From contig JAQWSA010000014.1 in assembly GCA_029243445.1 (NCBI GenBank), forward strand, positions 1 through 7,881: a DNA stretch of 7,881 bases. Reading direction: 5' to 3'. The translations under genes and the position numbers were made by a program. Shown in pieces: positions 1-6,542 of the stretch. The notes beneath the pieces were generated by a model. That model saw nothing but the letters and a program-made list of their open reading frames with translations, did no database searches and was not told where the DNA came from. The DNA comes from Alphaproteobacteria bacterium. Lineage in GTDB: Bacteria; Pseudomonadota; Alphaproteobacteria; UBA6615. Numbering within the stretch: the first letter of the stretch is position 1; every line of letters begins with the position of its first letter.

Positions 1-587
1 TGGAAGAAAAATGTAATTTTCTAGTACTCGGGTATTTTGAGAATGGCTTTCGTCATTTATCAAATAGATTAAGAACAGTAAATTCTCCTAAAGACCTTTC
101 GGGTATGAGCATTCGCACTTTAGGTAGCAAGATGCATAATCGTACTTTTGAGTTATTGAATATGATTCCAAAGCCGATGCGTCTTGATGAGGCAAAACTT
201 TCTATAGCAAATCACGAAGTGGATGCCCAGGAAAACCCATTTGCTAATACAATGACTTATGGAATACACAAGATTCATAAATTTCACACTCTATCTAGCC
301 ATTTTTATTTGTCTCGAGGATTGTTTGCTAACCCCCAAAAACATGCTTCCTGGCCGAGTGAAATTCGTTATGAATTAAAATCAATTATAAAAAAGTCTGT
401 AAAATACCAAAGAAAATTAGCCGTGGTTGAGGAAAACATAGCACGCGCTGCAATAGAAAATGTTGGCGGATCTGTATACGAGCTAACTCAAGCCGAAAAG
501 AAAGGTTTTAAGGATTCTTTAGCAATCATTTATGAAGAGGCTAGGAAGCGTTTTCATGAATCAATGTTTAATTCTGTTGGTTGGTAA
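1..587 (+). CDS. dctP: TRAP transporter substrate-binding protein (DctP family), C-terminal part, 5' truncated
   Basis: Periplasmic solute receptor of a tripartite ATP-independent (TRAP) transporter; it captures a substrate, usually a carboxylate, and delivers it to the membrane subunits. The reading frame is open from base 3 to the stop at 585-587, so the gene starts left of the window and about 195 residues are visible out of roughly 330 usual for the family. The visible part shows the family's GFRHLSN segment, then SPKDLSGMSIRT with the conserved arginine that normally contacts the substrate carboxylate, then VDAQENPF, matching the family GxVDGQENP block. The C-terminus is a charged helical region ending NSVGW. 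An internal ATG at 105 is not the true start, because homology continues upstream of it. The TRAP membrane subunits (DctQ, DctM) do not follow downstream; they may lie upstream. The family assignment is firm; the ligand is unknown. Confidence 0.9.
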   Translation, partial: EEKCNFLVLGYFENGFRHLSNRLRTVNSPKDLSGMSIRTLGSKMHNRTFELLNMIPKPMRLDEAKLSIANHEVDAQENPFANTMTYGIHKIHKFHTLSSHFYLSRGLFANPQKHASWPSEIRYELKSIIKKSVKYQRKLAVVEENIARAAIENVGGSVYELTQAEKKGFKDSLAIIYEEARKRFHESMFNSVGW

Positions 588-696
588 TAAGTCCAGTTTT
601 ATGGTTTTAAACCTCTGACCCTTCTATAATTATTTTCTTAAAACTTGGGACAATTATGATACTTGAATTATTTTTTAAAACACTTTGGTTAGAGTT

Positions 697-903
697 ATGC
701 TGGATAAAATAATTTCACTAGCTCATTGGATTATCTTTTCTATTTCCTTGGGGTTAATTGGTGCTGGAGTTCAGGCATCATTTTATAAAGGTGGGTTTTA
801 CTTAATTATCGTTGGATTGGGTTTATCAATTATTTACTCTTTTTTTGTATATTGCCTTAAAAAGAAATTTGTATGGTTTCCATGGAAATACAATCGGAAG
901 TAA
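697..903 (+). CDS. Small two-helix membrane protein of unknown function
   Basis: I do not recognise this protein. It would be 68 residues from the ATG at 697; a TTG at 685 in the same frame is an alternative start. There are two hydrophobic stretches, around residues 4-26 and 31-54, separated by a short ASFYKGG turn, and a strongly basic, aromatic tail (KKKFVWFPWKYNRK). By the positive-inside rule the tail, and so both ends, would be cytoplasmic. No strong Shine-Dalgarno sequence is visible. A TATAAT hexamer at 625-630 lies upstream but has no convincing -35 partner. Its TAA stop (901-903) merges with the AAGGGA that serves the following transporter gene, a layout that suggests translational coupling and supports this being a real gene. 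It is too short to be a TRAP DctQ subunit, which is about 160 residues. Expression is not proven. Confidence 0.5.
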   Translation: MLDKIISLAHWIIFSISLGLIGAGVQASFYKGGFYLIIVGLGLSIIYSFFVYCLKKKFVWFPWKYNRK

Positions 904-908
904 AGGGA
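903..908 (+). promoter_or_regulatory. Ribosome binding site that decides the transporter start
   Basis: The sequence AAGGGA overlaps the last base of the upstream stop codon. It sits 8 bases before the TTG at 917 but only 2 bases before the in-frame TTG at 911, so 917 is the better start. The open frame continues upstream to a TTG at 812, but that part overlaps the small membrane gene and lacks transporter similarity. Confidence 0.55.
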
Positions 909-916
909 TATTGCAT

Positions 917-2110
917 TTGAATAAAAGGCAAACACGGTTTTTACTTCTTAATTTAGGGCACTATCTAGATCATTTTTTTATGCTGGTTTTTGCAAGTGCG
1001 GCAGCGTTGAAGTTAATTCATGATTGGGAAATGAGCTACGCAGAGCTGATACCTTACGCAACACCGGGGTTTGTGGCTTATGCTATTTTTTCTCTTCCAT
1101 CCGGCTGGTTGGCAGACAGGTGGAGCAGAGATTCAATGATAATAATATTTTTTATTGGTATTGGTTTTTCTTCATTCATAACTGCACTTGCTCAAAGCCC
1201 ATTACAAATAGCTCTAGGGTTAACTTTAATTGGAATATTTGCTGCTATTTATCATCCTGTTGGCATAGCCTTAGTTATTGAGGGGCATGTACGCACCGGC
1301 ATGCCTTTGGCCATAAATGGGGTTTTTGGTAATCTTGGCGTAGGAAGTGCTGCTCTGGTGACAGGGTTTTTTATTGATAATATGAGTTGGCGAGCCGCAT
1401 TTATTTACCCTGGGCTTATCTCGGTATTTTTAGGTTTTTTATACTATTATATATCACATAAGTTACGTTTAAGTTCCGATCGTGAAATCCCGATATCAGC
1501 TGGACTTGTTCATAATGAATTTGAGCGATCAACAATGTTACGAGTGTTACTAATTATATTTTTTTCTACAGCAATCGGCGGCCTAATTTTTCAAAGTACA
1601 ACATTTAGTTTACCGAAGGTATTTGATGAAAAACTTTCTAATCTTGCTATTTCTGCTACCGAAGTTGGGTGGTATGCATTTCTTGTTTTCGGTGTTGCAG
1701 CCGTTGGACAATTAATTGTTGGATATTTAATTGATCGGTATTCTATAAGAAATGTATTTGTTGTTATTGCTATTATACAAACGGCAATGTTTGCAGCCAT
1801 GGTAGGAAAAAGCGGATGGGTAGCTCTATTTATTGCCTTTATATTTATGTTGGCTGTTTTTGGTCAAGTTCCAATTAATGATGTTTTAGTCGGTCGTGTA
1901 GCACGAAAAGACTGGCGCAGTCGTGTCTTAGCTATGAGATATATATTAACTTTTTCGCTTACAGGTATAGCAATACCAGGAATAGCTTGGGTCCACGGAA
2001 ATATGGGTTTTGATGCCTTGTTTGGATTTTTATCAGTTGGGGCAGCTTTAATATTTTGTTCAGTAGTTATGTTACCGCGCTTGCGTGCTATCATAATGCC
2101 CGTTAATTAA
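917..2110 (+). CDS. Major facilitator superfamily transporter
   Basis: Twelve-helix secondary transporter of the inner membrane, 397 residues from the TTG at 917, a normal MFS length. The N-terminal half begins with a LNLGHYLDHFFML helix and has the MFS motif A in the loop after helix 2 (PSGWLADRWSR, about residues 61-71), with the conserved Gly, Asp and Arg. IYHPVG (about 111-116) and NGVFGNLGVG (about 134-143) follow, then SWRAAFIYPG. This pattern resembles the fosmidomycin-resistance-like and related proteobacterial MFS groups that have a GH...H first helix. The C-terminal half has a second cytoplasmic loop motif (VGYLIDRYSIRNVF). Direction and substrate cannot be read from sequence; the setting among catabolic enzymes suggests uptake of the substrate or export of a product. 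The non-ATG start is chosen from ribosome-binding-site spacing and loss of similarity further upstream. Confidence 0.88.
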   Translation: MNKRQTRFLLLNLGHYLDHFFMLVFASAAALKLIHDWEMSYAELIPYATPGFVAYAIFSLPSGWLADRWSRDSMIIIFFIGIGFSSFITALAQSPLQIALGLTLIGIFAAIYHPVGIALVIEGHVRTGMPLAINGVFGNLGVGSAALVTGFFIDNMSWRAAFIYPGLISVFLGFLYYYISHKLRLSSDREIPISAGLVHNEFERSTMLRVLLIIFFSTAIGGLIFQSTTFSLPKVFDEKLSNLAISATEVGWYAFLVFGVAAVGQLIVGYLIDRYSIRNVFVVIAIIQTAMFAAMVGKSGWVALFIAFIFMLAVFGQVPINDVLVGRVARKDWRSRVLAMRYILTFSLTGIAIPGIAWVHGNMGFDALFGFLSVGAALIFCSVVMLPRLRAIIMPVN

Positions 2111-2115
2111 GAAGA

Positions 2116-2141
2116 GTGCGGCGTTAATGTTATTAGCGCAC
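2116..2141 (+). other. Stem-loop after the transporter gene
   Basis: Six bases after the transporter stop, CGTTAAT (2122-2128) can pair with ATTAGCG (2132-2138) around a GTT loop, with one G-T pair. The stem is extended by GTG/CAC after a three-base bulge. It is not followed directly by a T run; the T8 run at 2171-2178 is over 30 bases away. It is therefore a possible mRNA-end or processing structure, not a clear intrinsic terminator. Confidence 0.35.
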
Positions 2142-2192
2142 AGAAATAATAATAAACAAACCAATTTTCGTTTTTTTTAAGAAAGTATTTTT

Positions 2193-2765
2193 ATGCTAAA
2201 ACTAAATGTTATTACAGTCAGTACACGTCCTACCAGGGTAGGGCCTGCCGTTTCAAAATGGTTTATAGATCTAGCATCTGAAGAGTTTAGCGATACTTTT
2301 GATATAGTAGATGTTGATTTAGCAGATTTTAATTTACCAGTTTTTAATGAGCCCAAGCACCCACGTTTCAAGGATTATGAAAACGAAGCAACTAAGATTT
2401 GGAGTGCCAGTGTTGAGTCGGCCGATGCTTATGTATTTGTAACCCCTGAATACAATTATGGCCCTCCCCCATCTTTTGTTAATGCCTTATCTTATTTAGC
2501 TGGAGAGTGGCACTATAAACCTGCGGCTTTTGTAAGCTATGGTGGAGTTTCAGGTGGGTTGCGAGGAGTACAAATGGAAAAGCTTTTGTTGACTACTTTC
2601 AGAGTAGTACCAATATTTGAGGCTGTACCGATACCTATGTTTTCCGAACACATTGAAGACGGTTTATTTAAAGCTAAAGAAATTCACGTTGATTCTGCGA
2701 GAATGATGATACCTGAATTGGCGCGCTGGGCGAATGCCTTAAAAGTTATGCGTAAAAAAGACTAG
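2193..2765 (+). CDS. NADPH-dependent FMN reductase family protein (flavodoxin-like fold)
   Basis: Soluble flavoprotein of 190 residues, the typical size of the NADPH-dependent FMN reductase family. Members reduce FMN, quinones, azo or nitro compounds with NAD(P)H. The phosphate-binding loop is near the N-terminus: STRPTR (residues 10-15) after strand VITV. The flavin isoalloxazine-binding PEYNYGPPPSFVNAL segment lies at residues 85-99, and the second flavin loop SYGGVSGG at 115-122. The ATG at 2193 is preceded by AAGAAAG with 7-base spacing, a modest ribosome binding site. It lies in the same direction as the two dehydrogenases that follow, with an 81-base AT-rich gap before the first of them; a TATAAT at 2775-2780 lies in that gap without a -35 box. 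No FMN-dependent monooxygenase partner is visible; the FAD monooxygenase nearby belongs to a class that normally reduces its own flavin. The exact electron acceptor is unknown. Confidence 0.85.
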   Translation: MLKLNVITVSTRPTRVGPAVSKWFIDLASEEFSDTFDIVDVDLADFNLPVFNEPKHPRFKDYENEATKIWSASVESADAYVFVTPEYNYGPPPSFVNALSYLAGEWHYKPAAFVSYGGVSGGLRGVQMEKLLLTTFRVVPIFEAVPIPMFSEHIEDGLFKAKEIHVDSARMMIPELARWANALKVMRKKD

Positions 2766-2846
2766 AAAAGTATTTATAATAACTAAACCTTATTAACTGT
2801 TATATTTTGATTTTTTAGTATTAATAAAAACTTGTGGGGGCTGGCT

Positions 2847-3605
2847 ATGAAAACTCGTTTGAGTGGGAAATCTGTTTTAGTGACAGGGGGTGAGAGTGGT
2901 ATTGGCCGCGCTATAGTTTTACGATGCTTAAGCGAGGGTGCATCAGTGGTAATTGCTGGCATTAACGAAGAAGATATGAGAAAGACCGTCTCAGATGCTC
3001 AAGCTGATGGAGCCAAAGAACGTATATCAACCATAGTGACCGATGTTACTAATTCTGAGCAAGTTCAAAATGCTATTGATTTGACAATAAATAATTACGG
3101 TAGGCTTGATGCTGCGATAGCTAATGCTGGAGCGTTTTGTGTGAGTACACCATTTGGAGAATGGGATATAGATGAATGGGAGCGCGTAATAAGCGTGAAT
3201 CTTACAGGAGTTTTTTATGTTTTACATGCCGCTGCAAAAGTCTTGATATCTCAAGGTGAGGGCGGTAGCTTGATTGCCACAGGTTCTTCTACTGGCATCA
3301 GACCTATTTCAAATTTAATTCCGTATACATCTAGCAAGGGCGGAGTGCACCAGATGTTAAGGGGGCTAGCTGTGGAAATGGCTCCCCATAAAATCAAGGT
3401 AAATACTATAGTTCCCGGAATGGCTGAAACTAAACCAGTAATGAGTCAGCAAGGTTATGTGGAGGCTGGTTTAAAAGCTGTACCTATGAATGAAATAGTA
3501 AAACCTGAAGAACTAGCCGCTTTTGTCGCTTTCTCATTGAGTGATGAAGTTCCGCATATGACCGGAACTTTACTAAAAGTTGATGCTGGCCGAACATCGG
3601 CATAA
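2847..3605 (+). CDS. Short-chain dehydrogenase/reductase (SDR), first of a tandem pair
   Basis: Classical SDR oxidoreductase, 252 residues, Rossmann fold, cytoplasmic, expected to interconvert an alcohol and a ketone with NAD(P)(H). The cofactor motif TGGESGIG spans residues 13-20 and NAG 93-95. The catalytic set is Asn118, Ser147, Tyr160 and Lys164 (YTSSK), with the normal 13-residue Ser-Tyr spacing, followed by VNTIVPG and a C-terminal TGTLLKVDAGRTSA. At the end of the second beta strand, where NAD-preferring SDRs carry Asp, this protein has Gly38 (AGIN), so cofactor preference is uncertain. The ATG at 2847 is chosen over the in-frame TTG at 2832 because the G-rich GGGGG at 2836-2840 lies 6 bases upstream and the classical SDR N-terminus starts there. 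It is followed after 10 bases by a paralogous SDR, with the two clearly in one operon. Confidence 0.92.
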   Translation: MKTRLSGKSVLVTGGESGIGRAIVLRCLSEGASVVIAGINEEDMRKTVSDAQADGAKERISTIVTDVTNSEQVQNAIDLTINNYGRLDAAIANAGAFCVSTPFGEWDIDEWERVISVNLTGVFYVLHAAAKVLISQGEGGSLIATGSSTGIRPISNLIPYTSSKGGVHQMLRGLAVEMAPHKIKVNTIVPGMAETKPVMSQQGYVEAGLKAVPMNEIVKPEELAAFVAFSLSDEVPHMTGTLLKVDAGRTSA

Positions 3606-3615
3606 GGGGAAAAAA

Positions 3616-4377
3616 ATGAGTTATTATAACCTTGCAGGGAAGACGTTACTAGTTACAGGTGCTGAAACAGGGATAGGTCGAGCAATTGCCATAAGGGCCG
3701 CAAAGGATGGCGCTAATGTAACTGCAGCTGGCATTAATAATGAAGGACTTAAAGAGACTTTGGAATTGGCTAGGTCAGAGGGTGCAGAAGAACGTTTTCT
3801 AGCGCTAGTGGTTGATATTAGGGATTCAGTCCAAGTCCAAAAAATGTTTGATGATACACTACTAAAGTTTTCTAGGTTAGATGCTACTGTAGCTAATGCT
3901 GGAGTTATGATTGAGCGAAGACCATTTATAGAATCCACGCATGAAGAGTGGCATCATGTATTATCAGTAAATCTACATGGCACTTTTCATACACTTCAAG
4001 CCGCCACGCGAATATTAAGAAAACAAGGACAGGGTGGAGATTTATTAGTTACTACTTCTTCTAATGCCGTTCGACCAGGTCCCCAGGCATCTTCTTACGT
4101 TGCCTCTAAGGGGGCGATTCACCAAATGGTGCGTGCGCTCGCAGTTGAATTAGCTCCCGAAAAGATAAGGGTTAACGCTATAGTTCCAGGCCTTACTTTG
4201 ACTCCAGGGACTCAGAATCGTCCGGGTCACATAGAAAGAGGAATAAAAAATGTACCGATGGGTGAGATAGTAATGCCCGAAGAAATAGCTGCTTTAGTAG
4301 CATTTACGCTTAGCGGAGAGGCACCGCATTTGACGGGCACAGACTTGAAAGTTGATTCAGGCCGCACTTCAGCTTAA
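3616..4377 (+). CDS. Short-chain dehydrogenase/reductase (SDR), second of a tandem pair
   Basis: Classical SDR of 253 residues, by eye about half identical to the SDR directly upstream and sharing its GRTSA C-terminus, so the two arose by duplication. TGAETGIG is at residues 14-21 and NAG at 94-96. Asn119, Ser148, Tyr161 and Lys165 (YVASK) form the catalytic set. As in its neighbour, the acidic residue after the second beta strand is replaced by glycine (Gly39 in AGIN). AAGGGGA (3604-3610), overlapping the upstream stop, lies 5 bases before the ATG at 3616; an open frame back to 3580 overlaps the first SDR and is not used. The largest difference between the paralogs is in the substrate-loop region (about residues 193-208), suggesting different substrates or stereochemistry. 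The stop lies 21 bases from the stop of the convergent monooxygenase, with no clear terminator between them. Confidence 0.93.
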   Translation: MSYYNLAGKTLLVTGAETGIGRAIAIRAAKDGANVTAAGINNEGLKETLELARSEGAEERFLALVVDIRDSVQVQKMFDDTLLKFSRLDATVANAGVMIERRPFIESTHEEWHHVLSVNLHGTFHTLQAATRILRKQGQGGDLLVTTSSNAVRPGPQASSYVASKGAIHQMVRALAVELAPEKIRVNAIVPGLTLTPGTQNRPGHIERGIKNVPMGEIVMPEEIAALVAFTLSGEAPHLTGTDLKVDSGRTSA

Positions 4378-4398
4378 TTGCCTTATATTGTTGAATTT

Positions 4399-5541
4399 CT
4401 AGCAACCAGTTGGGATGTGTCTAGCTGCTCTGCTATACTGTGAGGCCAGCCATGGAATGTTTCTTTCAGCATTTATGGCAAGAGGTTTTAACCATTTTGG
4501 TAGATAGATTGTAGTCCCATACAAACGAGTCCATTTCTGAGTGTGTTCTGTAAGAGGGCGTTCACGGTTTTCCCAAATATTTAAAGCACTTTTTAAGTCT
4601 TTGGTCTCGTTTAATGCTACAGATAGGCCCAGCCCATTCATCATAGCATGTCCGGCACCCTGTCCTAAGTATGGAGGCATAGCATGCGCTGCATCTCCGA
4701 GAATTGCGATTTTTCCTTCCGACCAACGTTTTAAACGAACTGTTTTGAATTGAGCCCATCTACTTTCATCCCATTCAGTGTTTTTTGCAAAACGCTGAAT
4801 GAGCGGTTCCAGAGTGGGAAAAGATTTTTTCCAGGAACTAATGTCTATAGGAGTGGCACGTCCAGCAGAATCATCTACCATACAGGTAAAAATTGCATAA
4901 ATTTCAGATTTTGAGTTTGGGCAATACAAAATCCGTCGATTATCTGCCCAAGCTTCTACCATTGCGATGCCATCAGAAGAGTTAGCAGGTATATCTTTAG
5001 GCAAGCTAGGAATTACCATACGCGTTCCACCCTCTTTTTGTAAAACTTGGCTGTATGTTAAATCCAGAGAATCACGAATGCGTGAATTAATGCCATCAGC
5101 AGCTATTATTAGATCTGCTTGGTGTACTTCTCCGTTAGCTAGAAATATTTCTCCTTTTGGATTAGCCTCAGTAACGTTTGAACCAGTTAGAATTTCCACC
5201 CCGACATTCTCAGCCCGTTGGGCAAGTAGAGAAATAATATGGCGGCGGCTTATCCGATACCTACCAAGTCCTGACTTAAGCCTTAATATTAATTTTCCGT
5301 TAGCATTTACTGAATCGCGATAATCTATCTCTATGCCTCCGGCTAGGATGGGTTTGAGAATACCTAAGGCATTAAAAATACAGACCATATTATCTTGTAT
5401 TGCTATTCCATATCCTTCGTCGTTGAGTGAATTGCGCTTCTCGTGAACCCGAACAGTCCATCCTCTATCAGCCAAACCTATCGCTGCTACCAATCCACCA
5501 AAACCAGCACCAGCAATTTCAGCATGGCGTTTTTTTAACAT
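4399..5541 (-). CDS. FAD-dependent monooxygenase (class A flavoprotein hydroxylase family)
   Basis: Single-component flavin monooxygenase of 380 residues, in the family of salicylate, 4-hydroxybenzoate and 6-hydroxynicotinate hydroxylases, which insert one oxygen atom using NAD(P)H and O2. The FAD ADP-binding motif GAGFGG is at residues 11-16, with Glu34 at the end of the second strand for the ribose. The DG motif (AADGINSRIR) has Asp149-Gly150, and the GD motif (ILGDAAHAMPPYLGQGAG) has Gly282-Asp283. After this the usual N-x-A-x-E-D sequence is replaced by HAMMNG, a variant of the family pattern. The ATG is preceded by AAGGAA at 6-base spacing. It is divergent from the GST-crotonase-cupin operon, sharing a 351-base regulatory region, and convergent with the SDR pair. 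A ring-hydroxylating or hydroxylating-decarboxylating role is plausible from the family, but the substrate cannot be named. Confidence 0.9.
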   Translation of the reverse strand: MLKKRHAEIAGAGFGGLVAAIGLADRGWTVRVHEKRNSLNDEGYGIAIQDNMVCIFNALGILKPILAGGIEIDYRDSVNANGKLILRLKSGLGRYRISRRHIISLLAQRAENVGVEILTGSNVTEANPKGEIFLANGEVHQADLIIAADGINSRIRDSLDLTYSQVLQKEGGTRMVIPSLPKDIPANSSDGIAMVEAWADNRRILYCPNSKSEIYAIFTCMVDDSAGRATPIDISSWKKSFPTLEPLIQRFAKNTEWDESRWAQFKTVRLKRWSEGKIAILGDAAHAMPPYLGQGAGHAMMNGLGLSVALNETKDLKSALNIWENRERPLTEHTQKWTRLYGTTIYLPKWLKPLAINAERNIPWLASQYSRAARHIPTGC

Positions 5542-5587
5542 TTAAGATTCCTTTTATTACTTTTAAAAAATTTAAATGTGATATTAG

Positions 5588-5617
5588 AATATATTTTATA
5601 GAAGTACTCTTATTCAA
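5588..5617 (-). promoter_or_regulatory. Candidate sigma-70 promoter for the monooxygenase
   Basis: Read on the minus strand, TTGAAT (5617-5612) is followed after 18 bases by TATATT (5593-5588), about 47 bases upstream of the start codon. Both boxes are one to three matches short of consensus and the region is AT-rich, so a chance match is possible. Confidence 0.35.
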
Positions 5618-5727
5618 AAACATGACCACTAATTATTGTTCTAGTAAGTGTTTATAGAGCCGATACAGACTGATATGGATTTTAGCATATGGGTTTGATT
5701 ACTAACCATTCACCTTGGTGTAGAGTT

Positions 5728-5755
5728 TTGCTTATTTATAACAATACCATATAGT
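5728..5755 (+). promoter_or_regulatory. Candidate sigma-70 promoter for the GST-crotonase-cupin operon
   Basis: TTGCTT (5728-5733) and TATAGT (5750-5755) are 16 bases apart. The -10 box lies inside the near-palindrome TACCATATAGTA. It would give a leader of about 130 bases containing the long inverted repeat. The match to consensus is moderate and the region is AT-rich, so this is tentative. Confidence 0.35.
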
Positions 5756-5765
5756 AAATTTATGC

Positions 5766-5831
5766 ACGGTATCTATAGGTTTCTTGCATAAGTACTTTAC
5801 GCTCAATAGCGTTCAAAACCATAGATAACGT
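5766..5831. repeat. Imperfect 17-base inverted repeat with a nested perfect dyad
   Basis: The left arm at 5766-5782 and the right arm at 5815-5831 are inverted copies matching at 14 of 17 positions, with a shared core TATCTAT / ATAGATA and 32 bases between them. Inside the spacer is a perfect dyad, ACGCT (5799-5803), CAAT loop, AGCGT (5808-5812). The right arm ends 61 bases before the GST start codon. This could be a pair of operator half-sites, about six helical turns long in all, or a leader RNA structure. Confidence 0.55.
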
Positions 5832-5892
5832 CTAACAGTGTAAGAGGGTTTTTAGTACTGCCCCTAGAACTAACAATCAATTGGAGTAATCC

Positions 5893-6489
5893 GTGAAGCT
5901 CTATATGACTGAGATGTCAGGAAATTCTTTTAAAGTCCGTGTTTTAGCTTCAATTTTAGGAGTTGAATATCAAAACATACGTATTGATTGGGAAAATAGA
6001 GAACATAAATCGACGGACTTTCTCAAACTCAACCCTCGAGGTCAGGTGCCAGTAATGGAAATTGAGGGTAAAATTTTATGGGATTCGACCGCCCACCTTG
6101 TATACATAGCAAAAAAGTATGGGGGTGATAAATGGTTTCCTCCAGCCCCTCTTGAGATAGCTGAGATAATGCAGTGGATGTCATTTGCACAAAATGAAGT
6201 ACAATTTGGTTTACAGTGGGCGCGGGGAGTTACGATATATGGTCGACGACCGGAAAGTTTTGAAGGCTATATAGCAGATGGCAAATTAGCATTACAGGTT
6301 TTAGAAAAACAACTTTCATTAACGGGGGCTTGGTTGGCTCTAGGACGGGTAACGCTTGCGGATATTTCTTGTTATCCATATGTTAAACGGGCCCCCGAGG
6401 GCAATATAGCATTAGCACCTTATCCTTTAGTGAGTATGTGGCTTGAACGTTGTGAGTCGTTGCCTGGCTGGATAGCTATGGATCCATAG
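5893..6489 (+). CDS. Glutathione S-transferase-like protein
   Basis: Cytosolic GST-fold protein of 198 residues with the thioredoxin-like N-terminal domain (about 1-78) and the all-helical C-terminal domain (about 85-198). The N-terminal SGNSFKVRVL segment (10-19) supplies candidate catalytic serines. LNPRGQVPVM (46-55) contains the cis-proline at 53, and DS (64-65) is the usual glutathione gamma-glutamyl contact. The C-terminal domain has the TLADIS N-capping box typical of GST helix 6 and ends LPGWIAMDP. The start is GTG at 5893, with GGAG at 5883-5886 six bases upstream. It is the first gene of a three-gene operon, before a crotonase and a cupin, so it probably conjugates, isomerises or reductively opens a pathway intermediate with glutathione (inference); maleylacetoacetate-isomerase-like or dehalogenase-like activity cannot be separated by eye. 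Confidence 0.9.
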   Translation: MKLYMTEMSGNSFKVRVLASILGVEYQNIRIDWENREHKSTDFLKLNPRGQVPVMEIEGKILWDSTAHLVYIAKKYGGDKWFPPAPLEIAEIMQWMSFAQNEVQFGLQWARGVTIYGRRPESFEGYIADGKLALQVLEKQLSLTGAWLALGRVTLADISCYPYVKRAPEGNIALAPYPLVSMWLERCESLPGWIAMDP

Positions 6490-6542
6490 GCTGTACTTCT
6501 AGCTGCGAAACCTGAGCTCCTCCTAATGGTGAAAGATAGAAT

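Larger units (their letters stand above)
5542..5892. promoter_or_regulatory. Divergent intergenic regulatory region
   Basis: No convincing gene lies in these 351 AT-rich bases between the start codons of the minus-strand monooxygenase and the plus-strand GST gene. It holds candidate promoters in both directions, a long imperfect inverted repeat at 5766-5831 and a near-palindrome TACCATATAGTA at 5745-5756 (10 of 12 positions symmetric). The CACC-TT-GGTG dyad is at 5711-5720. AGTACT occurs at 5603-5608, 5791-5796 and 5854-5859. The layout is what one expects for shared control of two divergent catabolic transcripts, but no regulator gene is present in the window. Confidence 0.6.

Noticed and set aside
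603..613. GGTTTTAAACC after the TRAP receptor gene as a terminator hairpin
   Set aside because: The arms leave no room for a stable loop and no T run follows at the right place.
812..916. N-terminal extension of the MFS transporter from a TTG at 812
   Set aside because: It overlaps the small membrane gene in another frame and adds about 35 residues without MFS similarity; a better placed ribosome binding site serves 917.
2775..2780. Perfect TATAAT upstream of the first SDR
   Set aside because: No -35 element at 16-18 bases upstream and the gap is very AT-rich, so a chance match is likely; a similar isolated TATAAT occurs at 625-630.
3624..3938. 104-codon minus-strand open frame inside the second SDR
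   Set aside because: Antisense to the Rossmann motif region of a clear SDR; sequence is a typical Ser/Ala-rich antisense shadow.
4378..4398. Bidirectional terminator between the convergent SDR and monooxygenase genes
   Set aside because: The 21-base gap shows no stem of useful length or T run; termination, if any, would lie inside the genes.
4967..5323. 118-codon plus-strand open frame inside the monooxygenase
   Set aside because: Entirely antisense to a gene with clear FAD motifs; no domain features of its own.
5427..5657. Plus-strand open frame of 76 codons running out of the monooxygenase into the intergenic region
   Set aside because: Most of it is antisense to the well-supported monooxygenase N-terminus; the protein is of low complexity (Gln/His-rich, then random) with no recognisable domain.
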